12,675 nt of DNA from Candidatus Gerdarchaeota archaeon (GCA_016840945.1 JAEORJ010000243.1:1-12675), one strand, 5' to 3'. Positions 1 to 8,722 are shown, numbered from the stretch's first letter. Numbers and translations are program-made. The notes: generated by a model not told the origin, from the sequence alone.

Positions 1-32
1 AGATGTAGGTGATTTAACTTTATCATCACATT

Positions 33-40
33 AAAGGTGG
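33..40 (+). promoter_or_regulatory. Ribosome binding site that decides the start of the first gene
   Basis: AAAGGTGG fits the archaeal anti-Shine-Dalgarno (GGAGGTGAT type) and ends 5 bases before the GTG at 46. The GTG at 37 lies inside this site, so it is an unlikely start. Confidence 0.6.
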
Positions 41-45
41 TTAGG

Positions 46-3000
46 GTGAAAATTAAAAAAAATCTACTTTTGCTGCTAATAGTGTTGTTTATTGCTCAAC
101 CAATTTTAGGAGCAGCTCAAATAAACAATAACAATCAGATCAATTCTCCTGAATTGTCAATCCAGAAATTGCCTGATAATAATCCTGTACCAACAATTGA
201 AATTAAAGGTGCAGGAGGGGAACAAGAATTAAAGACAAATATTGTTCGAGATGAAAGTTTTACTGAAGTAGCACCTGATGGTGGGCCTTACTACTTTTAC
301 TATGGAGGGGATGGATACAGATATGTTAATTCCTCCTATCAAGATGACACTTATGCGGGATCTTATTCAATGATGGTCTCTGCTCAAGGGACAGATCAAT
401 TTTCTGAATCAGCAACTGGTTATCGATATTTTGTATCTGAAACACCACGAGCTTATATTGACCAAAATCTCACTTTAGAATTTGCTTTTAAAACAAATTC
501 AAATCCAGATAGCTTGTATGGAAGCCAAACCTATTCTCAAATATCTATGTATAATGGTTCCTGGTTTTATCTATACTATTATTTTTCAAAAAATGACCCT
601 CTTCCTGCTAATAGTACAAATCAAAAATATATTGATACTCGCGAAAGTATAGGTAGTTGGTTTTTCCTACAACGCAATCTTACCTATGATTTCTTGTCAT
701 CATTTGGTGCTATTAGCCCTTCAGTCTACCTCTATACGATTAATTTTATTACATTATCAATAATAGCGCCTTCTGGTCCAACTGAGCTTATTATTGATAA
801 TGTGAAGGTTTATGATGGAACGCTTTATCAATATGGAGCCAACAATTGGGATTTTGAGTTAGGTAATAGTGCTGTTTGGGGTAATTCCAAACGTGGTCCA
901 AGTGCAGCTAAAATAACTACCAATGATTCAACTGAAGGTGATAGTTGTTTAAATCTATCAGCACAAGCCTATTATCAGCAAGGATATAGTTCTGTTTATT
1001 GTGAACAAGCTTGTTATCAACAATGGAATAATATTCCAGTAGCATTTTATTCTGTAAATCCTGGCGATCTAGTAGTTGATTTCAATTGGAAATATTCCGA
1101 TGTTGCTAATGGCGGAAATGATCAAGAAGCAAGATTTTATGTAGTTACTAAAGATGCAACAACATATTATTACCTTATTTTTTATTTGGGAAATGGCGAA
1201 GACCTAATGACACAAACAAACTCAACTGGAACAAATACTTACTATTATTTCCTTGCAGATGATTATGGTGTCAGAAATACTTGGAATCATTTTAATTTAG
1301 ATTTATATGATATCTTTCAACCAATAGGAATATTGGGTTCAGCATTAATTTATTATGGATTTAATGTATATGCAGGATATAATGCTAATGCTACAACTGA
1401 GCTATTAATTGATGAATTTCAAATCAAAACCTACCCTGCAGGTGATCCTTCTTTTGAATTTGATTACGATAGGTCATCATCAAAAGAAATTCCAAGTTGG
1501 ATTACAAATAGAAATGAAGACTATATCAATCTAACAACTGATGCTCATTCTGGCAATTATGCTGCTAATTTAACAGCACATGCAAACATTGGTACAGTAT
1601 TAGCTTATCGTGATATGTATTTACCAGTTGAGGAAGGATTGTACACGGATTTCTGGTGGAAACTTGACCAAATGTCATCTTTTGCTAGTGCTAATTCAAT
1701 TATTTATCTTCAATTGAATTATAGTTATACACTCTATTACGTTTTAGGCTCAAGTTCAGCATATTATCCTTCAAATCAATCGCTGCATCATTATTACTTT
1801 GTTGACGATTATAATACTACAGGTGTTTGGAATAATCTAGTTCGTGATTTGTATCAAGATATCAAAACAGGTTTCATGGAAGCAAATTGGTTTATCAATA
1901 AGATAACCATTAGCAGCTTTGACAACACTGACGTGGTGAGTACATTATTTGATGATATGCACTTTATACAAGACTCTACTGGACCTGAAGTACAATCGAT
2001 TGATTTACTAGATGAACCATATTATTATCAAGATGTTATTATTGATCTTACTGTTAAAGATGCACTTATCATTGTCGATTATGTTCAGCTTTATTATCAA
2101 AATGACACAACTTGGTATTATGTTGATGCAATAAACATTGGTGGTGATGTTTATAGAGCAACTATTCCTAAATCAGATTACGGTACAGTTTATCATTACT
2201 ACATTTTAAGTGCTGATATTTATGGGAATACTGCTATTGATGATAACTCAGGCATGTATTATACATTTTCAATTGGTGATGATATTGAACCAATAATCTC
2301 AATAATTGATCCATTAAATGACACAATAGTAAGTGATACCATTATTATTTCTGTAACAGCTGAAGATCTTGGTAGTGGTATAAACTATGTGGAATTTTAT
2401 GATGGTGCACTTTTCCTTGGAATAGATTATAGCGAGGATTATCAATTTGAGCTAAATACCCGAGAGTATACGAATGGCTATCATGAGATTATTTGTGTTG
2501 CTTACGATAATATGGGGTATGATAATAGTGAATCTATTTTCTTATTCTATGATAATGATTTAGCAGCACCAACATTGAACTATGTAGTTCGTACACCATT
2601 ATTGCCGATATACAATGAAGCAGTAACAATTGAAGCCAATGTAACCGATGATAGTACTATTGCTCAGATTCAATTACACTATAAATTTGGGGATGCCACA
2701 TGGGTAGATGTTGATATGACGCTACTTGGTTCCTCAGTTTATTCTGCCACTATACCAACAGCTCCTTGGGATACTTTGGTATCCTATTATATTACAGCTA
2801 CAGATGAATATGATCAAACATCAACATTCCATTCAGCTGAAAGTCCCTATTGGTACGTAGTTGGTGATACCATTAATCCATCATTAGCTATAAGTGGTCT
2901 TGAGAATGATGATGTTGTTAAAGGCATCTTAGAATTAGCAGTAACTGCAAGTGATGATGGTAGTGGACTAAAAAGCTTTGAAGTATATATTGATGATATT

Positions 3001-3249
3001 CTAATTTACAACACTACTGAAATACCAGAAATATTTACATTTAACACTCGAGAATACAATGATGGAGAACATACAATTCAATTCTTGTTGAAAGACAATG
3101 CAAATAATGCTGAAAGTTATAGCTTTAATTTTATAATTGACAATCCACCTCTTGCAATAATTATATCATTAACATCATTAGGAACACTTACAGCTGTAGC
3201 TATTGGAGTTACAATATTCATTTTTATCCAAAAGAAAAGAGTAGCATAA
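46..3249 (+). CDS. Giant cell-surface protein: three beta-sandwich-like repeats, four Ig-like domains, C-terminal membrane anchor
   Basis: This is an exported protein of 1067 residues whose job is unknown; adhesion or surface-layer structure is the natural guess. The GTG at 46 is preferred over the GTG at 37 because AGGTGG ends 5 bases before it, and because it gives a clean signal peptide (MKIKKN, a hydrophobic core, then ILGAAQ). Three domains of about 180-205 residues follow (roughly 65-260, 260-465, 466-645). Each opens with an F-E/W-F-E type strand, has a W-N-x-L/F...DLY segment, and closes with a hydrophobic strand ending L-I/F-D-D/N/E, as in jelly-roll or carbohydrate-binding folds. 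Four Ig-like domains follow in an A-B-A-B pattern (about 646-745, 746-839, 840-942, 943-1034); both B copies carry NTREY. A transmembrane helix (about 1037-1060) and a KKR tail end the protein. N-x-S/T sites and Tyr clusters are abundant. The fold calls are inferred from pattern, not from a search. Confidence 0.85.
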   Translation: MKIKKNLLLLLIVLFIAQPILGAAQINNNNQINSPELSIQKLPDNNPVPTIEIKGAGGEQELKTNIVRDESFTEVAPDGGPYYFYYGGDGYRYVNSSYQDDTYAGSYSMMVSAQGTDQFSESATGYRYFVSETPRAYIDQNLTLEFAFKTNSNPDSLYGSQTYSQISMYNGSWFYLYYYFSKNDPLPANSTNQKYIDTRESIGSWFFLQRNLTYDFLSSFGAISPSVYLYTINFITLSIIAPSGPTELIIDNVKVYDGTLYQYGANNWDFELGNSAVWGNSKRGPSAAKITTNDSTEGDSCLNLSAQAYYQQGYSSVYCEQACYQQWNNIPVAFYSVNPGDLVVDFNWKYSDVANGGNDQEARFYVVTKDATTYYYLIFYLGNGEDLMTQTNSTGTNTYYYFLADDYGVRNTWNHFNLDLYDIFQPIGILGSALIYYGFNVYAGYNANATTELLIDEFQIKTYPAGDPSFEFDYDRSSSKEIPSWITNRNEDYINLTTDAHSGNYAANLTAHANIGTVLAYRDMYLPVEEGLYTDFWWKLDQMSSFASANSIIYLQLNYSYTLYYVLGSSSAYYPSNQSLHHYYFVDDYNTTGVWNNLVRDLYQDIKTGFMEANWFINKITISSFDNTDVVSTLFDDMHFIQDSTGPEVQSIDLLDEPYYYQDVIIDLTVKDALIIVDYVQLYYQNDTTWYYVDAINIGGDVYRATIPKSDYGTVYHYYILSADIYGNTAIDDNSGMYYTFSIGDDIEPIISIIDPLNDTIVSDTIIISVTAEDLGSGINYVEFYDGALFLGIDYSEDYQFELNTREYTNGYHEIICVAYDNMGYDNSESIFLFYDNDLAAPTLNYVVRTPLLPIYNEAVTIEANVTDDSTIAQIQLHYKFGDATWVDVDMTLLGSSVYSATIPTAPWDTLVSYYITATDEYDQTSTFHSAESPYWYVVGDTINPSLAISGLENDDVVKGILELAVTASDDGSGLKSFEVYIDDILIYNTTEIPEIFTFNTREYNDGEHTIQFLLKDNANNAESYSFNFIIDNPPLAIIISLTSLGTLTAVAIGVTIFIFIQKKRVA

Positions 3250-3277
3250 TTTATGCTATTCTAATATTCTTTTTTTT
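3242..3277 (+). terminator. Stop-codon palindrome plus T8 tract
   Basis: A perfect inverted repeat, TAGCATAA at 3242-3249 and TTATGCTA at 3251-3258, is centred just after the stop codon. A run of eight T at 3270-3277 follows. T-tracts are the core archaeal termination signal. The palindrome could form a short hairpin if its centre opens, but its one-base loop makes that less certain than the T-run. Confidence 0.6.
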
Positions 3278-3646
3278 AATATAATTATTTTTTATGATTC
3301 TACTTGGTATAAACGACCTTTCAATATAATAACTATCAAGAAATCTATCTGAAAGCAAAAAATGGTGATTTGTTATTTGTAATACAAAATCAAAACAAGT
3401 TGATTGCTAATTCTATAATAGCTGTTATTTTCTTAATACTAAAACAATTCCGCAGATTTAGTGATTTAAGGTTTTAATAAAATGACCATTTAATCAAACA
3501 ATTATCTAAGGTTACCTATTTTTACAGTAAAATACGGCATCTTTAATTAAAAGAGCATATTTACAAAAATAAGAACTACTTCCGGAGATTTTTGTCAGAA
3601 AATGAAAAGGAAATAGTTCGAATGAAAAAAATCCACAGAGAATATT
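3278..3646. other. Intergenic stretch with no supported gene
   Basis: This AT-rich spacer separates the surface-protein gene from cysH. I see no open frame with a ribosome binding site, no RNA gene and no long repeat. Weak TATA-like strings (TTTAATTAAAA near 3542-3552, ATTTACAAAA near 3558-3567) could serve cysH with a leader of about 70 bases, but neither is convincing. Unlike the minus-strand genes, cysH has no TATA box 47-50 bp before its start. Confidence 0.5.
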
Positions 3647-3658
3647 GGAGGAGAATTC

Positions 3659-4348
3659 ATGGAACCACTTACCTATGAATATAACACCTTTGAAAATACA
3701 ATTAATGGAAAAGTTGAACAATCAAAGAAAATCATTGCTGATGCAATCGAAAGGTTTGGCGATAATGTTCAGGTTGCATGTAGCTTTGGGAAAGATAGCA
3801 TGGTTGTTTTACATCTTGCTTTACAAGTAAAACCAGATATTGGGGTCTTTACTGTAATGACACCATACAAACCAAAAGAAACCTTCGAATATAAAGATCA
3901 GATGATCAAATATTATAATTTGAATATTAAGGAGTTCATGTCCAAAGAAAAAGTAGATCCTAATCTACCGAAAACTGACCCTGATAAATGCTGTCAAATT
4001 TTTAAAGTAGAACCAACAAAAGAAGCTGTGAAAGATCTTAATGCTTGGATTTGTGGTTTACGAAACACAGAAGGAAGGACCAGGAAAGATTATCAATTTA
4101 TAGAAGTTAAAGATGGATTAACAAAGGTAAATCCTATTCTTTATTGGACAGAACTTGACATTTGGCGTTATATAGCCATCAATAAGATTCCAGTTCATCC
4201 TTACTATGCAATGGGATACCGTAGCCTTGGATGCGAACCATGTACGAATCTTGTCGATGATGATGCCTTAGAACGCGATGGCAGGTGGATAGGCACAAGT
4301 AAATGTGGCGGTGAGTGTGGCATCCACACGAAGAGTTTGCGAAAATAA
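3659..4348 (+). CDS. cysH: APS/PAPS reductase with 4Fe-4S cysteine set
   Basis: This 229-residue adenylyl-sulfate (APS) or PAPS reductase would reduce activated sulfate to sulfite in assimilatory sulfur metabolism, in the cytosol. The PP-loop is SFGKDS near residues 43-48. The Fe-S ligands are the Cys pair C111-C112 and C192-x-x-C195, the spacing typical of the Fe-S (APS-type) branch; PAPS-only enzymes such as that of E. coli lack these cysteines. ICGLRNTEGRTR near 131-142 matches the conserved Arg-rich substrate segment. The C-terminal ECGIH motif holds the catalytic C220. C216 is an extra Cys just before it, giving C-G-G-E-C. There is no C-terminal thioredoxin domain, so an external thioredoxin is expected. 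The ATG follows GGAGGAG by 5 bases. No ATP sulfurylase, APS kinase or sulfite reductase gene lies in the window, so the gene stands alone. APS rather than PAPS is inferred from the Fe-S set. Confidence 0.92.
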   Translation: MEPLTYEYNTFENTINGKVEQSKKIIADAIERFGDNVQVACSFGKDSMVVLHLALQVKPDIGVFTVMTPYKPKETFEYKDQMIKYYNLNIKEFMSKEKVDPNLPKTDPDKCCQIFKVEPTKEAVKDLNAWICGLRNTEGRTRKDYQFIEVKDGLTKVNPILYWTELDIWRYIAINKIPVHPYYAMGYRSLGCEPCTNLVDDDALERDGRWIGTSKCGGECGIHTKSLRK

Positions 4349-4352
4349 TGCG

Positions 4353-4372
4353 ATAAGGGTTTAAACCCTTAT
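4353..4372. terminator. 20-bp perfect palindrome between convergent genes
   Basis: ATAAGGGTTT joined directly to AAACCCTTAT is a perfect 20-bp palindrome. It fills most of the 29 bases between the cysH stop (4348) and the stop of the minus-strand membrane gene (4378). This position suits a two-way terminator. No long T-run follows on either side, so a protein-binding site is also possible. Confidence 0.55.
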
Positions 4373-4377
4373 TCAAC

Positions 4378-6168
4378 TCATTTTACAATATCATCATCAA
4401 CAATCTCATATCCCAAATGAACTGTTACTATTTGCCTAATTATTGCTTTGGAATAATTTGTTCTTGCAGTCAGCCAACTTACAGTTGCTCTTTTAACCAA
4501 ATTCAAGTTATCACTTACTTCTTGAACCATAGTGTCAGTTATTGTATCTAATTTCACTGAGAAAGTGTAACTTGATTTACTCTTTTGTGATACTTCGGAA
4601 TCAAATTCATTAAGAAGCTCTTCTTCTGTCAATTCTTCTTTAAATTGATCTTGCAGATTAAGGTAATGTGAAAGAATATATTTTATATAAACAGCAGAAT
4701 TCCGTTCAATAGGGGTGTACCAGCCATTTAATAAAACCTTATATCTTTTTTGGTTTTTAGTTGAGAAATTTATGCTGTCATCATAATTGTAGGAACCTGT
4801 TTTTGATTTAATTTTTTTAATGTTAAATTCATAGCTAACGATATCTTTGAAATAAACTAGGCCAGTAGAATTTCGATCCGTCCAGCGAATAACTTTAGGA
4901 GTTATTACTAGCTTTGCTGATTTAAAGGATATACTAATTGCGATGAAAAATAATGAGGCGAATAACAATCCAATGCCAAAACCAATTGGTAGATTATAAA
5001 TTAACGGGAGATTATAAATGGATTCGGTTAATCCGATATTAACTCCAATTAGAAGGAATGTTGAGAAACTAAGACCTAATAATGATAAAGCGCCTCTTTT
5101 AACGGTTGAACCCATTCTCTCAGTCATTATTTCTGTTAGCTTCAATATTATTTTGGTAAGTAATATAATGAATGCTACTACAACAATAAACGCGGCTACG
5201 ATTCCTAATAAAATTGCCCCAATTATAAAAGCAGCACAATCCCCTTCAAAAGATGTACTACAATCAGAAAATCCGCATGAAAAAGGAACTGCATAATCAT
5301 CATAGTCAGATCCTCTTTGAGTTTCATCATCACTAGTATCACTACTAACTGTTATTGGTTGAGCAGTTGGCGTATAATTCTTTGTATAATGAGTTGCTAT
5401 TGCAGCATCTCGAGTTATACTTGTAGCCGTTCCATAAGATCTAAAATCTAATTTAAAAGGTATGTTTAGTGAATAGCTAATGCTATAATTTAATAATACA
5501 CCAGAAAAGCCACCTAAAGCCAAACCAATTAAAGTACCATAAAACACTGGAACATCGATACCAACTATTACTAAAGTACTTAAAGTTCCAGTGATAGCAC
5601 CAATAGCAGCTCCAAAGAAAACAATCCCAGAATAACTAACACTAGAAAACAAACCAACAATTAAACCAATATTAAACCCAATAGCGATCCAGATCAACAC
5701 TCCAAATAGATACAAATTAATGGTTATTGATAGGTCAATATTCTGAGTATTTAATATCACAGCATAAATCGGTCCTCCAATTAAACCTAATAAAGCACCT
5801 GTTACTCCACCGATGAAAATGTTAGCGCCAATACCAACACCATAACTAGCTCCAAAACCTATGATGGTTTTTGATCGAAGAGATAAAAAGAGAGCGAGTC
5901 CTAAAATTAAACCTATAATTGCACCAATACCAGAACCAAATAAATAGAAATCAAAGAATTTACTTATGCCTGTAAACGCAAATAAAGCATCAAGAATTAC
6001 CCCAGTAAGTCCTCCAACTAAGGAACATCCTATTAAGAGCAAGAAACCATTACGTAAAAATTTCTTACGATTATATTCCAAATCAAAAATAAATGATTCG
6101 CTATTTTGTAATCTAATTTCAAGCAAATTGCTATCAAACAATTCTGTTGTTGTTTTATTATCGCTCAT
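4378..6168 (-). CDS. Polytopic Gly-rich membrane protein with PH-like domain and conserved C-terminal helical domain (family A)
   Basis: I do not recognise this 596-residue protein as a named family. After an N-terminal soluble segment (1-37), residues 38-230 hold about six hydrophobic Gly-rich segments that look like three repeated helix hairpins with G-x-x-x-G patterns. Residues 231-311 are polar and end in an acidic stretch with C298, C303 and C311. Two or three more helices follow (about 313-338, 361-383, 393-415). Residues 416-505 resemble bacterial PH-like domains: ITP, then IRWTDR, then a VYFKDI strand, and later NGWYTP. An acidic linker (508-530) leads to a small helical domain (534-596) containing VSWLTARTNYS. 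The ATG follows GGAGGGTGAT closely. The partial gene at 11904-12675 is a clear paralogue from the KRGA segment (residue 357) to the end. The PH-like part is probably cytosolic, since basic residues flank helix 9. Topology of the N-terminal half is uncertain. Confidence 0.85.
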   Translation of the reverse strand: MSDNKTTTELFDSNLLEIRLQNSESFIFDLEYNRKKFLRNGFLLLIGCSLVGGLTGVILDALFAFTGISKFFDFYLFGSGIGAIIGLILGLALFLSLRSKTIIGFGASYGVGIGANIFIGGVTGALLGLIGGPIYAVILNTQNIDLSITINLYLFGVLIWIAIGFNIGLIVGLFSSVSYSGIVFFGAAIGAITGTLSTLVIVGIDVPVFYGTLIGLALGGFSGVLLNYSISYSLNIPFKLDFRSYGTATSITRDAAIATHYTKNYTPTAQPITVSSDTSDDETQRGSDYDDYAVPFSCGFSDCSTSFEGDCAAFIIGAILLGIVAAFIVVVAFIILLTKIILKLTEIMTERMGSTVKRGALSLLGLSFSTFLLIGVNIGLTESIYNLPLIYNLPIGFGIGLLFASLFFIAISISFKSAKLVITPKVIRWTDRNSTGLVYFKDIVSYEFNIKKIKSKTGSYNYDDSINFSTKNQKRYKVLLNGWYTPIERNSAVYIKYILSHYLNLQDQFKEELTEEELLNEFDSEVSQKSKSSYTFSVKLDTITDTMVQEVSDNLNLVKRATVSWLTARTNYSKAIIRQIVTVHLGYEIVDDDIVK

Positions 6169-6210
6169 TTATCACCCTCCAATGAGAAAGAAAGTTCATC
6201 TTAATAATTA

Positions 6211-6219
6211 ATACTTAAA
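6211..6219 (-). promoter_or_regulatory. TATA box for the full-length membrane-protein gene
   Basis: On the minus strand this reads TTTAAGTAT, centred about 47 bp before the ATG at 6168. That predicts a leader of about 20 bases carrying the GGAGGGTGAT site. The distance matches those of the propeller genes, which is the main support. Confidence 0.4.
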
Positions 6220-6278
6220 CTCACTTGATGGCCCCTTCTAAAGATAACAATAAATAAATTTTCTAAAAAGATTATCGT

Positions 6279-6317
6279 AAAAAATAGAAAAAAATAAAGG
6301 AAAAAAAGAATAAAAAA
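6279..6317 (-). terminator. Poly-T terminator of the long propeller gene
   Basis: Immediately after the stop codon the minus strand reads T6, T7, T7 and T6 tracts, separated by short ATTC, CC/TTTA and CTA spacers. Multiple T-tracts without a hairpin are the usual archaeal terminator. This one separates the propeller gene from the membrane-protein gene downstream. Confidence 0.75.
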
Positions 6318-6321
6318 TGGT

Positions 6322-8682
6322 TTAACGAAGCTCATAAATTTCCGGTTTAGCTTCCAATTTAGTTTTAACTTCTTCAGCTTTTTTCTTTTGCTCAGCTAAT
6401 TTTTTCTTTTTCCTTTTATCAGCAGCATTTTTCAAAGCAGCTATAATACCAATAACACTCCCAACCCCACCAATAGCACCTGTTACTACTGACATCCAAT
6501 GCTCCCATTGAAATATATAACTATTAGGATCAAGAGGATCTGTGCCCGCTAGTATTTCTTCTCCATCAGGAATTCCATCCCCGTCGGTATCTGCTAATCG
6601 AGGATTAGTATTGTTATCAAATTCTTCTTTGTTAGTTAATTCATCATTGTCAGGATCATCATCTGCGTCATCAGCAAGTGGGTTTAAATCATACAATGCC
6701 TCCCAACCATCAGGGATTAAATCATCATCGGTATCTTGATCTTGGGGGTTAGTATTGTGAACGAAAAGCTCATCAAAATCGGATAATAAATCAGAATCGG
6801 TATCGTTCATGGTAGGATCTGTGAAGACATATCCAGTAGCATTCGCAGCTTGATTTGTTGGTAAGTATACTCCGAAAATTTCCATATAATCAGTAATTTG
6901 ATCTTGGTCTGTATCATTAGATAAGGGATTAGTTGTGAAATACCCAGTTGAATTTGAGCAAGGATTAAATGGAAAATAAAATCCTTTTACTTCTAAACCG
7001 TCAAGAAGTTTATCGTTATCCGAATCTGAATCAAGAGGATTAGTTTGGTGTATTAATTCTTCAGAATCTGAAAGATAATCGAAATCGGTGTCAATACAGC
7101 AAGGATTTGTTAATAAATTATAAATTTCTTCAAAATCAGAAATTCCATCAAGATCAGTATCATCTAATATTGGATTTGTATTAAAAACAAAAACTTCACA
7201 GTAATCAGAAATATTGTCATCATCCGTGTCGGGATCAAAAGGATCAGAAGTGAAAGCCATCAATTCAAGCCCATCTAATAATAAATCATCATCGCAATCA
7301 GAATCTGAGCTATCTGTATGAAAATAACTCTCTTCTGTTAAATCATCTAATGTATCAGAATCGCTATCCATATTTCCTGTGTTGAATGTAGATCCTCTAT
7401 AACACCACCATTGTTGATTACCAGACGAGGTAACATTTGTTAATTCAAGACAATATAAATTATAAGAAGTAGTTCCAACTAGTATTTCTAGAATACCATC
7501 AAAATCTAGGTCAACAGCAATAGGTGTTGTACGAATTATACTATGTACATTATAACTCCATTCTTCTGTTCCCAAATGACTAATACAATAGGTAATATTA
7601 TCTAAACCACCATATAAAATCTCTAATGTGTCATCACCATCTAAATCAACAACTATAGGGCTTGTTAAAGAGCATTTTTCACTTGTTGAAAAATTCCATT
7701 CTTGTGTTCCTAAATGATTTAAACAATAGATATTTCCATCCTTAGAGCCTAATATGATTTCTAAAGTATTGTCACTATCTAAATCAGCAACGACTGATGA
7801 AGATTTATAAGAATCAGATGTTCCACTAGTTGCCATTTGAAAAGTCCATTCTACAATTCCATTATGACTAATACAATAAAAAATATCCATACAACTACCA
7901 AGCAATATTTCTAAAGTTCCATCTGAATCTAAATCTGCTATAGATGCTGATGAGTATACATTGTCATCAGTTGTATAATTCCATAATTCAAATCCATCAT
8001 GATCTAAACAAAAGATTTTTTGGCCACCCCATCCGATCACAATTTCTAAATCACCATCTTGATCTAAATCTGCAATCGCTGGAGAGGATCTTACACCCCA
8101 TCCACTGTATTCAAAATTCCATTTTTCGTTTCCATTAATATCTAGACAATATAATTTCCATGAATGACAAGCTATTAGTATTTCTAATTCACCATCCTGA
8201 TCTAAATCGACAATAGCTGGAGTGGATTCGAAATAGTCATCTGCAGTAAAATTCCATAATTCATTTCCTTCATGATCTAAACAAAATGTTTTATTTGTGT
8301 TTGATGCAATTATAATCTCCATTGCACCATCTTTGTCTAAATCAGCTATAGCAGGAGACGAGTATACAGCATTATAACCCATACTGAAGATCCAATTGAA
8401 TTTTCCATCTTTATCAAGACAACTTACATCACCATTGCTACATGCAACAATTATCTCAAGAGATCCATCACCATTTATATCAATTACAGCAGGTGTTGAT
8501 TCTATCCTTTTATGTAAATTTATAGCCCATCTTTCTATAACACCCATTGCATCTAATGATACTGTTTCATCAATAGGTTCACTACGATTTGTATTTATTT
8601 CAGTTCTTTCTCTTTCTTCTATCACATAAGTTGCTGTTAATACGATTATAATCAATATTCCCAACATACTTTTATTTTTCAT
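6322..8682 (-). CDS. Surface protein: eight-repeat beta-propeller, eleven TSP3-like calcium repeats, membrane anchor, Lys-rich tail (family B, long form)
   Basis: This is a 786-residue exported protein. The ATG at 8682 is chosen over the one at 8715 because AGGTG lies 7 bases before it, a TATA box at 8728-8735 would start transcription downstream of 8715, and it yields a normal signal peptide (MKNKSMLGIL...). Eight repeats of about 45 residues (roughly 50-430) follow the pattern SSPAIADLDxDGxLEI...YCLDHxGxExWNF, an FG-GAP/PQQ-like propeller blade with an Asp-rich calcium loop. Each blade has one Cys at the same place (88, 134, 179, 225, 270, 320, 366, 411). About eleven thrombospondin type 3-like DxDxDxxxD repeats (438-720) probably form a calcium-stiffened stalk. 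A transmembrane helix (about 729-750) leads to a 36-residue Lys/Glu-rich, coiled-coil-like tail, presumably cytosolic. A paralogue lies at 9960-11687. The ligand is unknown. Confidence 0.9.
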   Translation of the reverse strand: MKNKSMLGILIIIVLTATYVIEERERTEINTNRSEPIDETVSLDAMGVIERWAINLHKRIESTPAVIDINGDGSLEIIVACSNGDVSCLDKDGKFNWIFSMGYNAVYSSPAIADLDKDGAMEIIIASNTNKTFCLDHEGNELWNFTADDYFESTPAIVDLDQDGELEILIACHSWKLYCLDINGNEKWNFEYSGWGVRSSPAIADLDQDGDLEIVIGWGGQKIFCLDHDGFELWNYTTDDNVYSSASIADLDSDGTLEILLGSCMDIFYCISHNGIVEWTFQMATSGTSDSYKSSSVVADLDSDNTLEIILGSKDGNIYCLNHLGTQEWNFSTSEKCSLTSPIVVDLDGDDTLEILYGGLDNITYCISHLGTEEWSYNVHSIIRTTPIAVDLDFDGILEILVGTTSYNLYCLELTNVTSSGNQQWWCYRGSTFNTGNMDSDSDTLDDLTEESYFHTDSSDSDCDDDLLLDGLELMAFTSDPFDPDTDDDNISDYCEVFVFNTNPILDDTDLDGISDFEEIYNLLTNPCCIDTDFDYLSDSEELIHQTNPLDSDSDNDKLLDGLEVKGFYFPFNPCSNSTGYFTTNPLSNDTDQDQITDYMEIFGVYLPTNQAANATGYVFTDPTMNDTDSDLLSDFDELFVHNTNPQDQDTDDDLIPDGWEALYDLNPLADDADDDPDNDELTNKEEFDNNTNPRLADTDGDGIPDGEEILAGTDPLDPNSYIFQWEHWMSVVTGAIGGVGSVIGIIAALKNAADKRKKKKLAEQKKKAEEVKTKLEAKPEIYELR
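6523..7371 (-). repeat. Coding repeats: TSP3-like calcium-binding stalk, long form
   Basis: This segment encodes about eleven degenerate units of 22-37 residues, each with an Asp-rich loop (DTDxDxxxD) and usually a TNP or TDP turn. Two units near the middle carry longer insertions with N-x-S/T sites. The repetition lies at protein level; the DNA copies are diverged. Confidence 0.85.
7372..8535 (-). repeat. Coding repeats: eight propeller blades, long form
   Basis: Eight units of about 135 bases encode one blade each. Spacing between the blade cysteines is 45-46 residues, except 50 between the fifth and sixth, where a short Ser/Thr insertion sits. Confidence 0.85.
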
Positions 8683-8689
8683 TTTTTCA

Positions 8690-8694
8690 CACCT
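8690..8694 (-). promoter_or_regulatory. Ribosome binding site that decides the start of the long propeller gene
   Basis: AGGTG on the minus strand lies 7 bases before the ATG at 8682. The in-frame ATG at 8715 has no such site. Confidence 0.6.
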
Positions 8695-8697
8695 ATT

Positions 8698-8722
8698 TTG
8701 TAGTGTTTTCGTCATACTACAA
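8698..8722. promoter_or_regulatory. Inverted repeat TTGTAGT / ACTACAA (possible operator)
   Basis: TTGTAGT at 8698-8704 and its exact reverse complement ACTACAA at 8716-8722 are separated by 11 bases. The pair sits between the minus-strand TATA box and the start of the long propeller gene, where a bound repressor would block initiation. Confidence 0.5.

Noticed and set aside
3512..3721. 69-codon minus-strand open frame across the cysH start
   Set aside because: It overlaps the cysH ribosome site and N-terminus, is Phe-rich as expected for the reverse of A-rich DNA, and has no start signal.
4179..4376. 65-codon minus-strand frame inside cysH
   Set aside because: It is antisense to the conserved Fe-S end of cysH and would run through the convergent palindrome; no start signal.
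6523..7371. Evenly spaced ATCxGTATC-like DNA repeats resembling an array
   Set aside because: They are Asp-rich TSP3 codons read in reverse; spacing and sequence vary and no CRISPR repeat-spacer pattern is present.
8713..8715. In-frame ATG upstream of the chosen start of the long propeller gene
   Set aside because: It would lie before the predicted transcript start, has no ribosome site, and puts a polar charged stretch before the signal peptide.
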